Assembly (NCBI GenBank): GCA_964019425.1
Contig: OZ025818.1
Coordinates: forward strand, 124,001-188,000
Direction of reading: 5' to 3'
Source: Flectonema sp. DT1601
Taxonomy: Eukaryota > Euglenozoa > Diplonemea > Diplonemida > Diplonemidae
Length of the DNA stretch: 64,000 bases
Numbering within the stretch: position 1 is the stretch's first letter; every line of letters starts with the position of its first letter. Shown here one piece after another: positions 9,949 through 20,533 of this stretch. Below the pieces are notes generated by a model. That model saw nothing but the letters and a program-made list of their open reading frames with translations. It searched no databases and was not told where the DNA came from. Made by a program: the position numbers and the translations under genes.

Positions 9949-11772
9949 CGCCTTCAGAAGGCTCTAAGAACGGAGGAAAGAAAACGAGAGAAAGGAAATT
10001 TGATTTGAAGAGTCGATTTCGGGGAGTATCCCACGAAAGTCGACACGATAGTTTGATATTTTATTCACAATTGTTCAGAAGGTCGAATTGTCAACCTCAG
10101 CGAGGGACATCTCAGCCTGCTAAGTAACGGTCTTCCTCCTTTAGTTAATTAAACAAATGTCAGAACCGCTCCAAGAGCGACACTTATTAAACGTTTTGTG
10201 TGTTTTTTTATTGCAAAGTACACCACATGTTATCTTGTTTACTTCATTAACGAACTGCATCAGGTTTAAATTCATGCAGTACCAAAGAAGTGGCAGTCTA
10301 ACCAGACTCTGTTTTTTTTTGTGCACAAGCAAAGGGAATGAAAAAACAAAAAAAATGTCACATATGCTGGTTGTTTTTTTTTTTTTTTCCACCAGCTGAG
10401 TAAGTATAAAACAGTTAAGTCATCAGTTTGATATCCTCTGGTATTATTACAATGCGCTGACGAATTCAATTCTGAGGCTGATCAATGTTGCCAAAGTCAT
10501 GAGGCCTCTTCAAAAAGTACTTCTGAATTTAAAAAAAATATATAGTAATAGAAATTCTAGAAGCTGTTTTTTTTTTTTTTGAATTAAAAAAGTATATTAT
10601 TATTTATAGCAAAAACTTCTTTACAACGAGGCCCAGGCTGGTAGGGCTAGAACAAGAAATGCGCCTGACGTGTGTGGAGTAGTGTGTCTTGATAATTTGG
10701 AGCAGTGTTACTAATTTCTGACTACCTACAAGATACGACAGAGGGCAACTTGTATCTGGCTTACAATTTTACTCAGATAGAATTCCAGCTGAAAAAGAAA
10801 AGTAAAAGAACTATACTAACATGTGTTTTCTTCCGGATTTTAAAAAAGAAAAAAAAAGAAAAAAACAGTATCTGGAAACTAGAGAGGGATGGAATTAAAA
10901 AAAAAAAAAAAAAAAAAAAAGGAAGACACTTCCGATTCCATTCAGCGATACCAATGCAGGAGTGTATTAAAGAAAACACCAACTGCTTCTTGACGACGCC
11001 GATAACAGGAAGCGAAAAGGAGAGGTATCAGAAAATGAAATTTAATGGGAAAAAATAATAATTTTTTTTTTTTTTTCAATCATTTTCTGCTAAAGGAAAA
11101 TGGTTTGTTAACAGAGAGCACTAAAATAAATTAAAAACTGTCAACATGCACAGAGAGAGATACCAAAAGTATAAATTTAGAACAATAAGTGAAGAATTTT
11201 ACTGGAAAATCGTCAGAAACCTGCTAACCCATCCTCATGTTGGGTAGTCACCAACAGCAACAATTAAATGAAGCAAAAAAAAAAAAAATATATTATCACC
11301 AAACTGAAACTAAGGAATACGAGCAAATCAGGGCAATGTCGCCAATACCTACTTTGTTTGTATTCCGGGAATAGGTCAGTCGAAGATTAAATTACTGCAG
11401 GTTAATAAAACAACAAAAAAAAAAGGGTTCCAACGCAGAAGTCGGACTCGCAAAAAAAAAAAAAAAAACACCAGTTACAATTATAGTACAACATCAATTC
11501 CAGACGATGGCCTGAAAAAATATGAAACACATCCAGACAGCCACTAGTCACAAAATACATGGGAACACTCCCTAAAAGCACTCAGTGAAAATGTGACAAA
11601 GCGTCTGAAAACTAAAGACAAAAAAAAAAAATTGTTACCACCACCATCTATAACTATTTCCAAAGATTAAGGTAACTAAAATAGGGCTTAACATTTGGGA
11701 TTGCAATAGAGTCCCCGCTGGTTAGAATATCAGGAAAAACAATAATACAAATAAACAAACAAACAGAGAATA
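9949..11772. other. Gene-poor AT-rich spacer
   Basis: Mostly A and T runs with short islands of balanced composition, for example 10612-10690 and 10920-11010. On the minus strand some islands are open for 20-35 codons and end near splice-like sites, but chance could give this. No domain, tRNA or repeat was recognised. Confidence 0.5.
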
Positions 11773-12813
11773 CTATAACCCAGGAGTAATATTCTTAACA
11801 CCATTACCATCAGACTCAACTAAGTGAGACCACTTTTTATTGGAATTACCAAGATGACCAATATCAATTAATTTCCACTGCATATCAGTGTAAGAACGAA
11901 AGTATATAAGACGTAAAGCAGGGATTTTCATAACCGACCAGTACGTAGCCTCAGGTGCAGTTGAGTTTGGATTTTTACCAACGACTCCCTTAATAATATG
12001 AACAGTGTTCGCAAGTCCGGTTGCCAAAGTTATTAATTCATCAAGAGATGTCGGGTAGTTTTTTGACATCGCAAACTCCCTTAAATAAAACATCCTAACA
12101 AAGCGTGCCGGCGGAGATAGATCACCTGGCAACCCGAGGAGATTAGTTCCAAAAGCACTCCTACTCGGAACTTCTCCAACAGATGCGGACTTCTCAGCAT
12201 CCGGTAGGTAAGGAGAGAGTGCTACAAAGTTATTCAAATTAGATACATGCCAACTGTAGTCTGGATCATTTGTTAGTACTCCCAAGTTGTCATCATGCCA
12301 AACAGCTTTTCCATTAATGTATTCAAGAATGTATGAGATATTGTACTTATCAGTTATTGACCAGTGAATGTAGAGTTCTGGGATCTCTTGTCCTCCCTTT
12401 GTGACGGTCACATTATTAACTAATTGTTTAGCATGCGATGAGTTAGTAGCAGTACCAAGCAGGTATTGTACTAAGAATCTGTAAGGAACTTCTTTTTTAG
12501 AACTATTTCTATCAGGAGGTGATTGATACGTTGCTTCTCTAAAGGTTAATGCGGATACCGTGAGTCCAACTTCATTCATTCCATCGGCAAACAGAATCTT
12601 GTCATCGCTCTCTAATGCGAAGTATCCATAAGTATTATTATCATAGTCACTTTGACCTCTTGGGTACCAAGAATACTTCCAATTCATTAACCTTTTTGGT
12701 GCTCCTAGTTCCATTGTTCGCAGTGTTAGTGGAGGGAGGTCTTGTCCATGAACCTTCACACTAGTGCAGCTCATACTCACCGCGGCTAACAGAGCTTGGC
12801 ATGCCAGCATCAT
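11773..12813 (-). CDS. Secreted choloylglycine hydrolase / penicillin V acylase-family Ntn amidohydrolase
   Basis: 346 residues, close to the usual length of the family, whose members cleave linear amide bonds such as those of bile salts, penicillin V or N-acyl homoserine lactones. The N-terminus (MMLACQALLAAVSMS) looks like a signal peptide. Cleavage before Cys16 (CTSVKV) would expose the N-terminal nucleophile this family needs; that cleavage is inferred. Further family marks are LRTMELG (catalytic Arg; the usual Asp of RTMD is Glu here), NEVGLTVSALTF, LTNDPDYSWH and a C-terminal YFRSYTDMQW region. The natural substrate cannot be read from sequence. The ATG at 12813 is preceded by a 31-nt stretch after AATACAACAG. 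It is downstream of the CLC gene in transcription order, across a 1.1 kb spacer. Confidence 0.88.
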   Translation of the reverse strand: MMLACQALLAAVSMSCTSVKVHGQDLPPLTLRTMELGAPKRLMNWKYSWYPRGQSDYDNNTYGYFALESDDKILFADGMNEVGLTVSALTFREATYQSPPDRNSSKKEVPYRFLVQYLLGTATNSSHAKQLVNNVTVTKGGQEIPELYIHWSITDKYNISYILEYINGKAVWHDDNLGVLTNDPDYSWHVSNLNNFVALSPYLPDAEKSASVGEVPSRSAFGTNLLGLPGDLSPPARFVRMFYLREFAMSKNYPTSLDELITLATGLANTVHIIKGVVGKNPNSTAPEATYWSVMKIPALRLIYFRSYTDMQWKLIDIGHLGNSNKKWSHLVESDGNGVKNITPGL

Positions 12814-13629
12814 GTTTGTTGTGTTTTTTATAACAATAAATGCTGTTGTATTTAATTATGATAAAATGTTGTTGTTGTTGTTTATTTTTTCCCCCGAATG
12901 TTGTTTTATAAGTGTTCTCAGAACTCACATGACCCATGTTGTTGTTTTTTTTTATTATTTTTAAAAGTCAATTCCTGTTGCTACTAAGAATTTAAAAAAA
13001 GACTGTAATCTCCGAAGGTACCTTTTTTCTGATGTGTAAAAACTATCAAAACAAATCCGAGCAGAATACCCAAAAAAGATATGACGCACTGCTGCAGTTG
13101 TATCTACACGGTACTAAGGTTGATTCTATTTTTTGTTTTTTGTTTTTTTTTGAACTAATTTTTCTTGCTTGTAAAAAAAGAAATTATGATAAGCAGACAA
13201 GAATATATATTCACGAATACTCATCGAAAAGGAAGAATAATAATAATATTCAAAAAAAAAAAGCAGAATTAACAACAAACAGAAGAAGATGAACGATTGA
13301 AAAGGAAGACTAAAATTTGTTGAACCTTTGGTACACAACATTTCATAGGTCACCTCTCTACAATTTCTCCTCATTATAAAGGAAAAATAAAAAATAAACA
13401 ATGAAAATATTCACAAGAGGACTTTTTGAATTAAAAAACCGGTGCCAATAGATTAAAGGGGATCTATTAGGCTGCATTTTTAACACGGCTTGTAACATAA
13501 TTATTTAATTAGAAGAAACTGAGCGAAACACAAGTAGCAAAAAAAAAAACACACACGCATTTTAGGTCTTACGTACAGAGACACTGCGAAAATTTGTGTT
13601 TACAAAGCTCGTTATGAGTTTGGGAGGAT

Positions 13630-13661
<32 letters not shown>

Positions 13662-13883
13662 CAAGTAAGAATCTTCTTTCTTTACCGTCCCAAAACGTTT
13701 TCAAAGTTAGGTAAAAAATATGAAGAAGAATCACAATATAAAAAAAAAAGTTCGCACTATAATAATAAAAAAACTTAAAATAACGAAATGCGTTGGTACA
13801 CCATCGTTGCGAAAGTAAATTACAAAATAGAGAAAAGATAATTAAAGAAGGTAAAGGAGGATAGAATTATTCATAATTGGGGA
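12814..13883. other. AT-rich spacer
   Basis: Long A and T runs, including a run of more than 25 A near 13635-13662. No gene, RNA or repeat recognised. Confidence 0.6.
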
Positions 13884-16520
13884 TTAAATATCGTGATAAT
13901 GAGGAGATAGACCTCCAGGAAATCCTCCAGTTGGTAACATTTGACTAACTGAGTTTTGTCTCATTCTTATAACTTCTTCTGTACAACTAAACACAGCAGG
14001 ATAGTGATGATGTGCTGTCGCAAGAGATGTTGTTTGAGGAGCAGCTGCTAAGTCAACACGCGTTAAGATACCAACCAATCGATGACTTTTATCAATTACA
14101 CACAAATGTCTTAATCCCATTGTACGAAAGAGTCGATAAGCCATCTTCAGAGGTGTAGTGTCTAACATAACGTAAGGAGATATCGTCATAAAGTTACGCA
14201 AATCCAACACCAAATCCAACGCAAGTTGAGCCTTAAGCCCACCTGAATATTTCGCTTCTGATGCTGCTACTGATTTCGCAACTTGCAATTGATCTCTCGT
14301 GACAAGTCCACAGAACTGCATTGGATTCGATTTTAAGTCACCAGAAATAACAGGAAAAGCACTATGAGAAGATACGTTCAACGCGTGATTAATTGCTGCA
14401 ACAGATGCAAGTTTTGGTAATACCTCAGGATCAGCACTCATAACATCATTAACAGTTTGTAAATCTATATTATGAGGTGGTTCTGCATGTAGAAGAACAA
14501 CTCCCATATTAGAAAGAACGAGTTCATAGATACTTTCTCCAAAGAGATCAGCTACACCTTTACTGATTACGAGAGCAAGCATTATTGGTAAAATCATATC
14601 CGCATCATTAGTTGTTTCAACAAGAATAGCAGCGAGTGAAATAGTCATTCTGGTTATCCCACCTAAAGTACTTGCAGCACCAACAAGAGCATACAGCCCA
14701 GGGTCAATATCTGACCCTAGAGCAAGTCTTAGCCCTTCTCCAGCTGCTCTTCCTAGTGTAGCACCAATGATCATACTCGGGATAAATAATCCCGAGGGTA
14801 CAGCAATCCCAAACGTTATGGCAGCCAAGAAGAAATAAACCACTAAATAGACAAGCAATGTCTGAACATCAAAATACCCACCAGTATCCCTGCTATATAA
14901 TTGAAACAGTAGTCTTTCTTGAGGATTTAGAGTTAACGTCGCAAGCTGATTATATTCATCAGGGTTGCTGCAGCCGTATGACACAAAGTGAATACCACTT
15001 CTGTTAACGTTAAATTGATCCACAGGTTTTTCAACACAATTTGTAAAGTATGGCATCCAAAAAAAAACACTCATAATAAGAAATATAATGAGAAATGCTT
15101 CGACTACTTTCTTGTTTTTGTCTCCAGCAAGGATCCGTTTTCTCATTCTCATCGTATATTTATTAATCTGACAATACGTTGAACCAATGAGACCTCCGAC
15201 AACTGATAACGCGCTGAAAAATATAATTTCCCAAACAGCGAACTTGTGTGACCCATCATAACCAAATATCACCCAACCTTCATCATGAAGTTCAGCTCCA
15301 CTCAATAAGATGTTAACAACGTAGCCGGATATGCAGGCGGATGCAAATGCTCGAAATGTTAGGTGTGGAGACCAGAAAGTGCTGACTTCTTCGATTGCGA
15401 ATAAAATCCCTCCAATCGGTGCAGAGAAGGCTGCTGCAACTCCGCATGCTGAACCCAAAGAAACAAAATCTCTACGATGTTGTGGTGTGTCCATTGAAGT
15501 GTAGAAACGCATCCGTTCTCCGTCAATTCCACAAAGCATTTTAGAATAACCTCTTGAGAGTCCTGCTCCAATACAAGCTCCAACTTGAACCATTGGACCT
15601 TCTCTTCCAGCTGGGAATCCAATACCAAGACAGGCTGTTATACCGATAACTTTAGCAGTAAAGGTTTTCATAGAAAGAATGGATTTTACATTTACTCCAT
15701 TTAAGAAAGCTTTCACTTGTGGAATTCCTGACCCTGAGGCATCTGGAGCCCAATATGTTAATGATGATGCTACACCAGTCAATACTATCCAGAACATAAC
15801 TGAGTAGCCATAGGCTGTGCCAACAGATGTTTTGAATCCTTCTTGAACAATGTGTTCTTTAAACTCATGAATATATTTAACACCCATAGTCATACCGTAT
15901 GATATCACAGCTGTTAGACACGCTGTTATTATAGCAAGTATCCAAGAGAGGGAAGCATAGCCAGTCTTCGCACTTATTTTAATACAACAAAAACTCTGAA
16001 ATGTAGCATCTTGTTCCTTCTTACGTCTTATTGCTTCAAGGGAAGCAGTAGTGTCGTAGTCGATACTTTCAAACTTGTTTTGCTCTCGTCTGTGGATCAT
16101 TCGAACCTTTGAAGCAACTCTTCGATAAGGAGGTTCTACGTCTACTGTAGTTGGTCCATCAGCAGTGTTTGTTATTATTGGTGATCCATTACTTTGAACT
16201 TGAATTTCAATAGTTTCGAGTGTCTTCTCCGTGTGTGGTGATAGAGGTGAGCAGTCTGACGCGTCGTCAACGTCGTCATTGCTGTCTTTAGAACTGGTGA
16301 TATCATCCTCTTTATTGTTATTGGGAATTGGATTTATATTATTAAATACACTCACCGAACCATTTACTTTTCGTATCCGTCTTGTTAAAGGAGATTCTAA
16401 CGGAGGTGGAACTACTGGTGACATTGGAGAGCCTAGGCCTGAATCCGAATACACCAAATTCGGAAACTGCTCTTGAGACGACGCTAATTCCACGTTCACT
16501 GCATCACTTTCTGTAGACAT
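13884..16520 (-). CDS. CLC-family chloride channel/transporter with C-terminal CBS pair
   Basis: 878 residues. A Ser/Pro-rich cytosolic N-terminus of about 185 residues precedes the membrane core, which has all three selectivity signatures: GSGIPQV, GREGPMVQVG and VPSGLFIPSMIIG. The GREGP Glu (gating glutamate) and the second Glu of FAIEEVSTFW (proton glutamate in exchangers) are both present. By family knowledge this favours a Cl-/H+ antiporter of an internal membrane over a plain channel. Two CBS domains follow (about residues 690-860), the second around FRTMGLRHLCVIDKSHRLVGILTR-like residues. The start ATG lies 3 nt below CCAATCAG, so a trans-splice or 5' UTR splice site may abut it. No intron is needed. 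A spacer of about 1.75 kb separates it from the WD40 gene upstream. Confidence 0.93.
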   Translation of the reverse strand: MSTESDAVNVELASSQEQFPNLVYSDSGLGSPMSPVVPPPLESPLTRRIRKVNGSVSVFNNINPIPNNNKEDDITSSKDSNDDVDDASDCSPLSPHTEKTLETIEIQVQSNGSPIITNTADGPTTVDVEPPYRRVASKVRMIHRREQNKFESIDYDTTASLEAIRRKKEQDATFQSFCCIKISAKTGYASLSWILAIITACLTAVISYGMTMGVKYIHEFKEHIVQEGFKTSVGTAYGYSVMFWIVLTGVASSLTYWAPDASGSGIPQVKAFLNGVNVKSILSMKTFTAKVIGITACLGIGFPAGREGPMVQVGACIGAGLSRGYSKMLCGIDGERMRFYTSMDTPQHRRDFVSLGSACGVAAAFSAPIGGILFAIEEVSTFWSPHLTFRAFASACISGYVVNILLSGAELHDEGWVIFGYDGSHKFAVWEIIFFSALSVVGGLIGSTYCQINKYTMRMRKRILAGDKNKKVVEAFLIIFLIMSVFFWMPYFTNCVEKPVDQFNVNRSGIHFVSYGCSNPDEYNQLATLTLNPQERLLFQLYSRDTGGYFDVQTLLVYLVVYFFLAAITFGIAVPSGLFIPSMIIGATLGRAAGEGLRLALGSDIDPGLYALVGAASTLGGITRMTISLAAILVETTNDADMILPIMLALVISKGVADLFGESIYELVLSNMGVVLLHAEPPHNIDLQTVNDVMSADPEVLPKLASVAAINHALNVSSHSAFPVISGDLKSNPMQFCGLVTRDQLQVAKSVAASEAKYSGGLKAQLALDLVLDLRNFMTISPYVMLDTTPLKMAYRLFRTMGLRHLCVIDKSHRLVGILTRVDLAAAPQTTSLATAHHHYPAVFSCTEEVIRMRQNSVSQMLPTGGFPGGLSPHYHDI

Positions 16521-18272
16521 GTCCTGATTGGATGGTTATAAAATAGTTTTATTTCATTTTTTTTAAAAAAGATTCATTCACAAAGCATTCAATTCCCCAA
16601 AATGCAATATTATTTGTGTACACCTGATGTAAAAAAACAAAAAAAGAAGAAAAAAAAGGGAGGTCATTTTTCCTTAAACTAGAAATATAACAAAAAAACG
16701 AAAGACGATCGAACATTATTTCAAAACATTTCAAAAAGCAGCTTGTTAAACCGCAAGATATGGGGTCAAATTTTTAATTTGTTTGTGCACGAAACTGAAA
16801 CCGACTTAAACTGATAAAGCTAAAGGAGGTTTACGTGTGCTGCCAACATTCTTTTTCGTTCTTACAATACTTGTTAATTGCAAAAAAAAAAAAAAAAAAT
16901 AATAATTAAGGAAAACAAGGGAAAAAGGGAGGCAACTTAAGAAAAATAAATAAATATTAATTTTAAAAAAAAAAAAAAGAAAAATATTTCGAACGATAGC
17001 TCTTTTGATCAGATTTACCGACAAGAAAATTAAAAAAAAAAAAAAAAAGGTTTTCTGCATCTAAATAAAAGATTAACTCATCAGGTCATCAACTGCACGC
17101 TGCTAACGTACTCAAAGAAGTAACTCATGAGAGCTACTTCCGCTACTGTAGAAAAGATTAAATAGAAAAACGTTAGCGAATTAGAATTTGTTTTTTCATA
17201 TATAAAACTATAATATCACATAAATAATACAAGTTTTTTGCATAAAGGTTTGGGACCAAAATGCAAAATTTACTGCCCTTGTTAGAAAGCGTGAATAAGA
17301 GAAGGAAGAAGAACAAAAAGAAGGAAAAAAAAAAAGACGACGTTCCCGACGATTTTTGGACAGCGTCAGCTCAGTAACATTATAATTTGTGTTATCGTTG
17401 ATGCAGTACAGTTTTTTCCATTTATTTTGGAGGAGGTTTATGAAGTTCTTCAGAACCTCAATTCCATGCATTGCCCACAAAGTTTAACACTGCTTCGTTC
17501 GCAATTAATAAAACTAACTTCTTTCTGTAAAAGTAGTACGTATTTATGAGCAAGACAATGCACAACTGAAAACAGCAAAAAAAAAAAAAAAAAAAAGGGA
17601 ATGAAAATTTATAGCATTCGTCAACGTAAGAAGAACACTTACTAGTAGATAACACAGAACATACAGTGTGATAGTACACATGTTCCGACAAGTAATTATT
17701 ATTTTTTTTTTTTTATTTAGAGAAAAAATAATATCAAAACAATAAAAAAAAAAAACCCAAACACCAACAAGGACAAGACTATATAAAAAAAAGTGTGGGG
17801 AAAAAATTGCTATAATACAATAACCTTTTCGACAGATATAAACATACATTTTAACCAATCATACGTATAAAGGCAAGCTCACTGAGGACACAGACACGAG
17901 GATAGTGTAAAACGCCAAGAGTTGTTCTGTCAGAGGCTCTTGGCCTTGAATCATAAAGCAACTACAAGCAATATGAGACACCAAGGAGATTTTAAAAAAA
18001 ATAAATATAAACAATGCAACTGTTGACTTATTACCAACATAACAAAATGCAGCGGGGGGAGGGAGATGAGGAGGAAACTAAAACAGGTGCTAATCGAAAA
18101 TCAACACATCACCCTTGTATGTAGCAATATGAAAAAAGCAATACAGCTGTAAGGTAAATATTTATAAAAAAAAAAAAATAGTACTAAAAGAACCGAATGA
18201 ATACATCAGCAGGCCACACGGGCTCTAAACAGTAAAACGGTCAATTTGTTGTAAATAATTGCCATCAGTGAA
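16521..18272. other. AT-rich spacer between WD40 and CLC genes
   Basis: Homopolymer-rich sequence with no supported gene. It contains one copy of a dispersed element (about 16783-16837) that recurs near 34707. A self-complementary CTCATGAG with flanking AAGTA/TACTT arms lies near 17119-17140. Confidence 0.55.
16783..16837. repeat. Copy A of a dispersed non-coding element
   Basis: Shares blocks TTTGTGCA(C/T)GAAAC, ACTGA(T/G)AA(A/G)GCTA and the exact 14-mer AGGAGGTTTACGTG with a copy near 34707-34757. The two copies differ in the middle by short deletions. Both lie outside long ORFs on the same strand. Function unknown; it may be part of a transcribed UTR, a small RNA gene or an old repeat. 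Confidence 0.55.
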
Positions 18273-20036
18273 TTACTTTTCTTCTGTAGTAACAACAACT
18301 TGATTCTCAAATGATTTCTGTTTCGAAAGGCTGGGTAACTCTTCTTGAGGTGAGCTATAAAGTCTGATAGTCTCACCACTACAACTAGCTAAGTACTTTC
18401 CATTATTAGAAAATGATGTAGCCAGAACACTTGCAGAGTGACCCTCAAGAGACCAGACGTGTTTCCCAGTAGATGAATTCCAAATTCTAATCGTTTTATC
18501 ACCTGAGCAACTAGCAATGTACTGTCCATCATTAGAATAACAAACAGTGTTTACCCATGATGAGTGACCTGATAATGATAACAAGCGAACACCTGATTCA
18601 AGTTCCCATATTTTTATTGTCTTATCCGTACTACCACTCACCAAATACTTTGAATTTGGAGACACGGCCACACTGTTGACTTGAGATGTGTGTCCTTCTA
18701 GGGTTCTCACATGACTGCCTGTGTTGGCATCCCAAATTCTAATTTTGTCGCGGCTTCCGCTTATTAAATACTTGCCATCGTTTGAATATCTGACGCAGAA
18801 TACGTACGTCGTGTTACCTCCCAGGGATCGAACTTGATGACCTGTTTGGGAATCCCAAATGCGAACTGTTTTGTCACTGCTGGCGCTGGCTATGTGAGAA
18901 GTGTTGTTGTTAAAACAAATACTACGAACACTGCAGGTGTGTCCTTCAAGTACTCGGAGTTGGTTTCCTGTTGCCGGGTCCCAGATACGAATCGTAAAAT
19001 CACGACTGCCGCTAGCAATCAGTTTGCCATCTTTTGAAAAAGCGACACTCGTAACACATGACTTGTGACCTTCAAGTGTTTTCACTCGAACACCTGCAGA
19101 GTTATCCCAAATCTGAATTGTTTTATCACCACTAGCACTTGCTAATAACTTTCCATCTTCTGAAAAAGCAACACTGTTCACCGTTGCTCCATGACCCTGT
19201 AATGAAATCTTTTGACCCAACGTCGTATCATACTTTCCCCAATCTCTCACAGGTAAGCTCTCAGTACAACATTCTGTACAGAGTTGACAGTGGTTTTCAA
19301 AACACTTATCGCAGGAAGTTGTACATCCAGAGCAGACTGGTTTGTCGCAGTGAATGCAAGCTTCAGTACATAGATGTTGTTTTCCACAGAAATAACAATC
19401 AGATATAACTGTTTTAGTTATTAAAGAACAACACTCATTTGTATTGCGAAGGATAATCGAAATCCAATCATGAAGTTGAAAATACTTCGCGTTATAAAGA
19501 AGTTTTGAAGCATCTGTACGAGTGAGGTCTCTACCAATATCGTCTCCAATTGCTGTGACTGGATAAACAATCATGTCGTGAACTCTTTGGAAATCAACTC
19601 CCAGAAGTTGAACTTTTATCACACCTGTGCTAACCTCTTCACAGTCAGTGTCTAGTAAAGCTCTAAAGTAACCAGATGATTTCTGAGCTAGTGATTTTGA
19701 CAACATAAATTCACATTTATCGGATGTAATAACAATCATTGTATCCGCTTCCGGTTTAGTGGGTGGCACCATCGGAGTGCTTTCCTTCTTTTTCCTCAAA
19801 ATTTTATATCCCGCTTGTTGCCTGTCAATATAGGCTGGCTGCTGAATCGCAGCTCCTCCGTCGATCTCACGTGTACCTTTTATAATCTTACTCGCATCAC
19901 CCAGGGGTATTCCAATTCCAACTAAGTCACCCCTTCCTAAATCTGTAATGTCATCTAAAGTTGTTATTTTATTTGATAACATTGTATTGATGTGTTCTGA
20001 CATCTGCAATGTTAACAAATAGGATTCTATATCCAT
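18273..20036 (-). CDS. SAM-BTB-zinc-WD40 protein
   Basis: 587 residues. A SAM-like helix bundle (about 1-58) is followed by a linker, a BTB/POZ-like domain (about 98-200, FMLSKSLAQKSSGYFRALLDT region), a Cys/His-rich segment (about 208-255, with CYFCGKQHLC, CIHCDKPVC, CDKC, CTECC pairs able to bind two or more zincs) and seven WD40 repeats (about 270-565) with repeated GH...S-x-DGK-x-(L/I)ASxSxDKTIRIWD. BTB proteins often serve as substrate adaptors for CUL3 ubiquitin ligases, and the WD40 propeller would be the substrate-binding face; that role is inference. The repeats are very alike, so they may have amplified recently. The ATG is 11 nt below TTTTAACAG. The next gene downstream is the CLC. 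Confidence 0.9.
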   Translation of the reverse strand: MDIESYLLTLQMSEHINTMLSNKITTLDDITDLGRGDLVGIGIPLGDASKIIKGTREIDGGAAIQQPAYIDRQQAGYKILRKKKESTPMVPPTKPEADTMIVITSDKCEFMLSKSLAQKSSGYFRALLDTDCEEVSTGVIKVQLLGVDFQRVHDMIVYPVTAIGDDIGRDLTRTDASKLLYNAKYFQLHDWISIILRNTNECCSLITKTVISDCYFCGKQHLCTEACIHCDKPVCSGCTTSCDKCFENHCQLCTECCTESLPVRDWGKYDTTLGQKISLQGHGATVNSVAFSEDGKLLASASGDKTIQIWDNSAGVRVKTLEGHKSCVTSVAFSKDGKLIASGSRDFTIRIWDPATGNQLRVLEGHTCSVRSICFNNNTSHIASASSDKTVRIWDSQTGHQVRSLGGNTTYVFCVRYSNDGKYLISGSRDKIRIWDANTGSHVRTLEGHTSQVNSVAVSPNSKYLVSGSTDKTIKIWELESGVRLLSLSGHSSWVNTVCYSNDGQYIASCSGDKTIRIWNSSTGKHVWSLEGHSASVLATSFSNNGKYLASCSGETIRLYSSPQEELPSLSKQKSFENQVVVTTEEK

Positions 20037-20343
20037 GTTATGGATTTCTGTTAAAAGAGAGAGTTGATGATATGATTATGTAAAGTACGACAGTGAATTA
20101 CCATTCATACTATTTTCACCTCTCTAATGTTGTATTTAATCTTGACTGATAAAAGGAGAGAGAAAGAAATAATAATCGACATCATCTAATAAACAAAAAG
20201 AGTGAATTTCTCAGAAACAGATTGCTTGCCAATAATAATATATATTTTTTTTTTTAAAAAAAAAAAAAAAAAGCAAACACTAGGCAGCAGTGTGAATTGT
20301 AAAAAAAGAAAACTAAACGTAATTGGCGGCAACAAATATCGCT

Positions 20344-20374
<31 letters not shown>

Positions 20375-20533
20375 CAAGAAATCAGTGTAAGAACACGTCA
20401 GATGATCAGCAAAATATAAATTTTTCCATGTTGATGTTAACTTTTTACTGAATCTTTCGAATATCGTTGCAACGATGACTTTCAAAACCGGATTTTTAAA
20501 AAAAGTTCTTCAAAGAAGTCAATGCCTACTATA
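20037..20533. other. AT-rich spacer
   Basis: Homopolymer tracts, including about 31 T near 20346-20374. Nothing else recognised. Confidence 0.6.
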
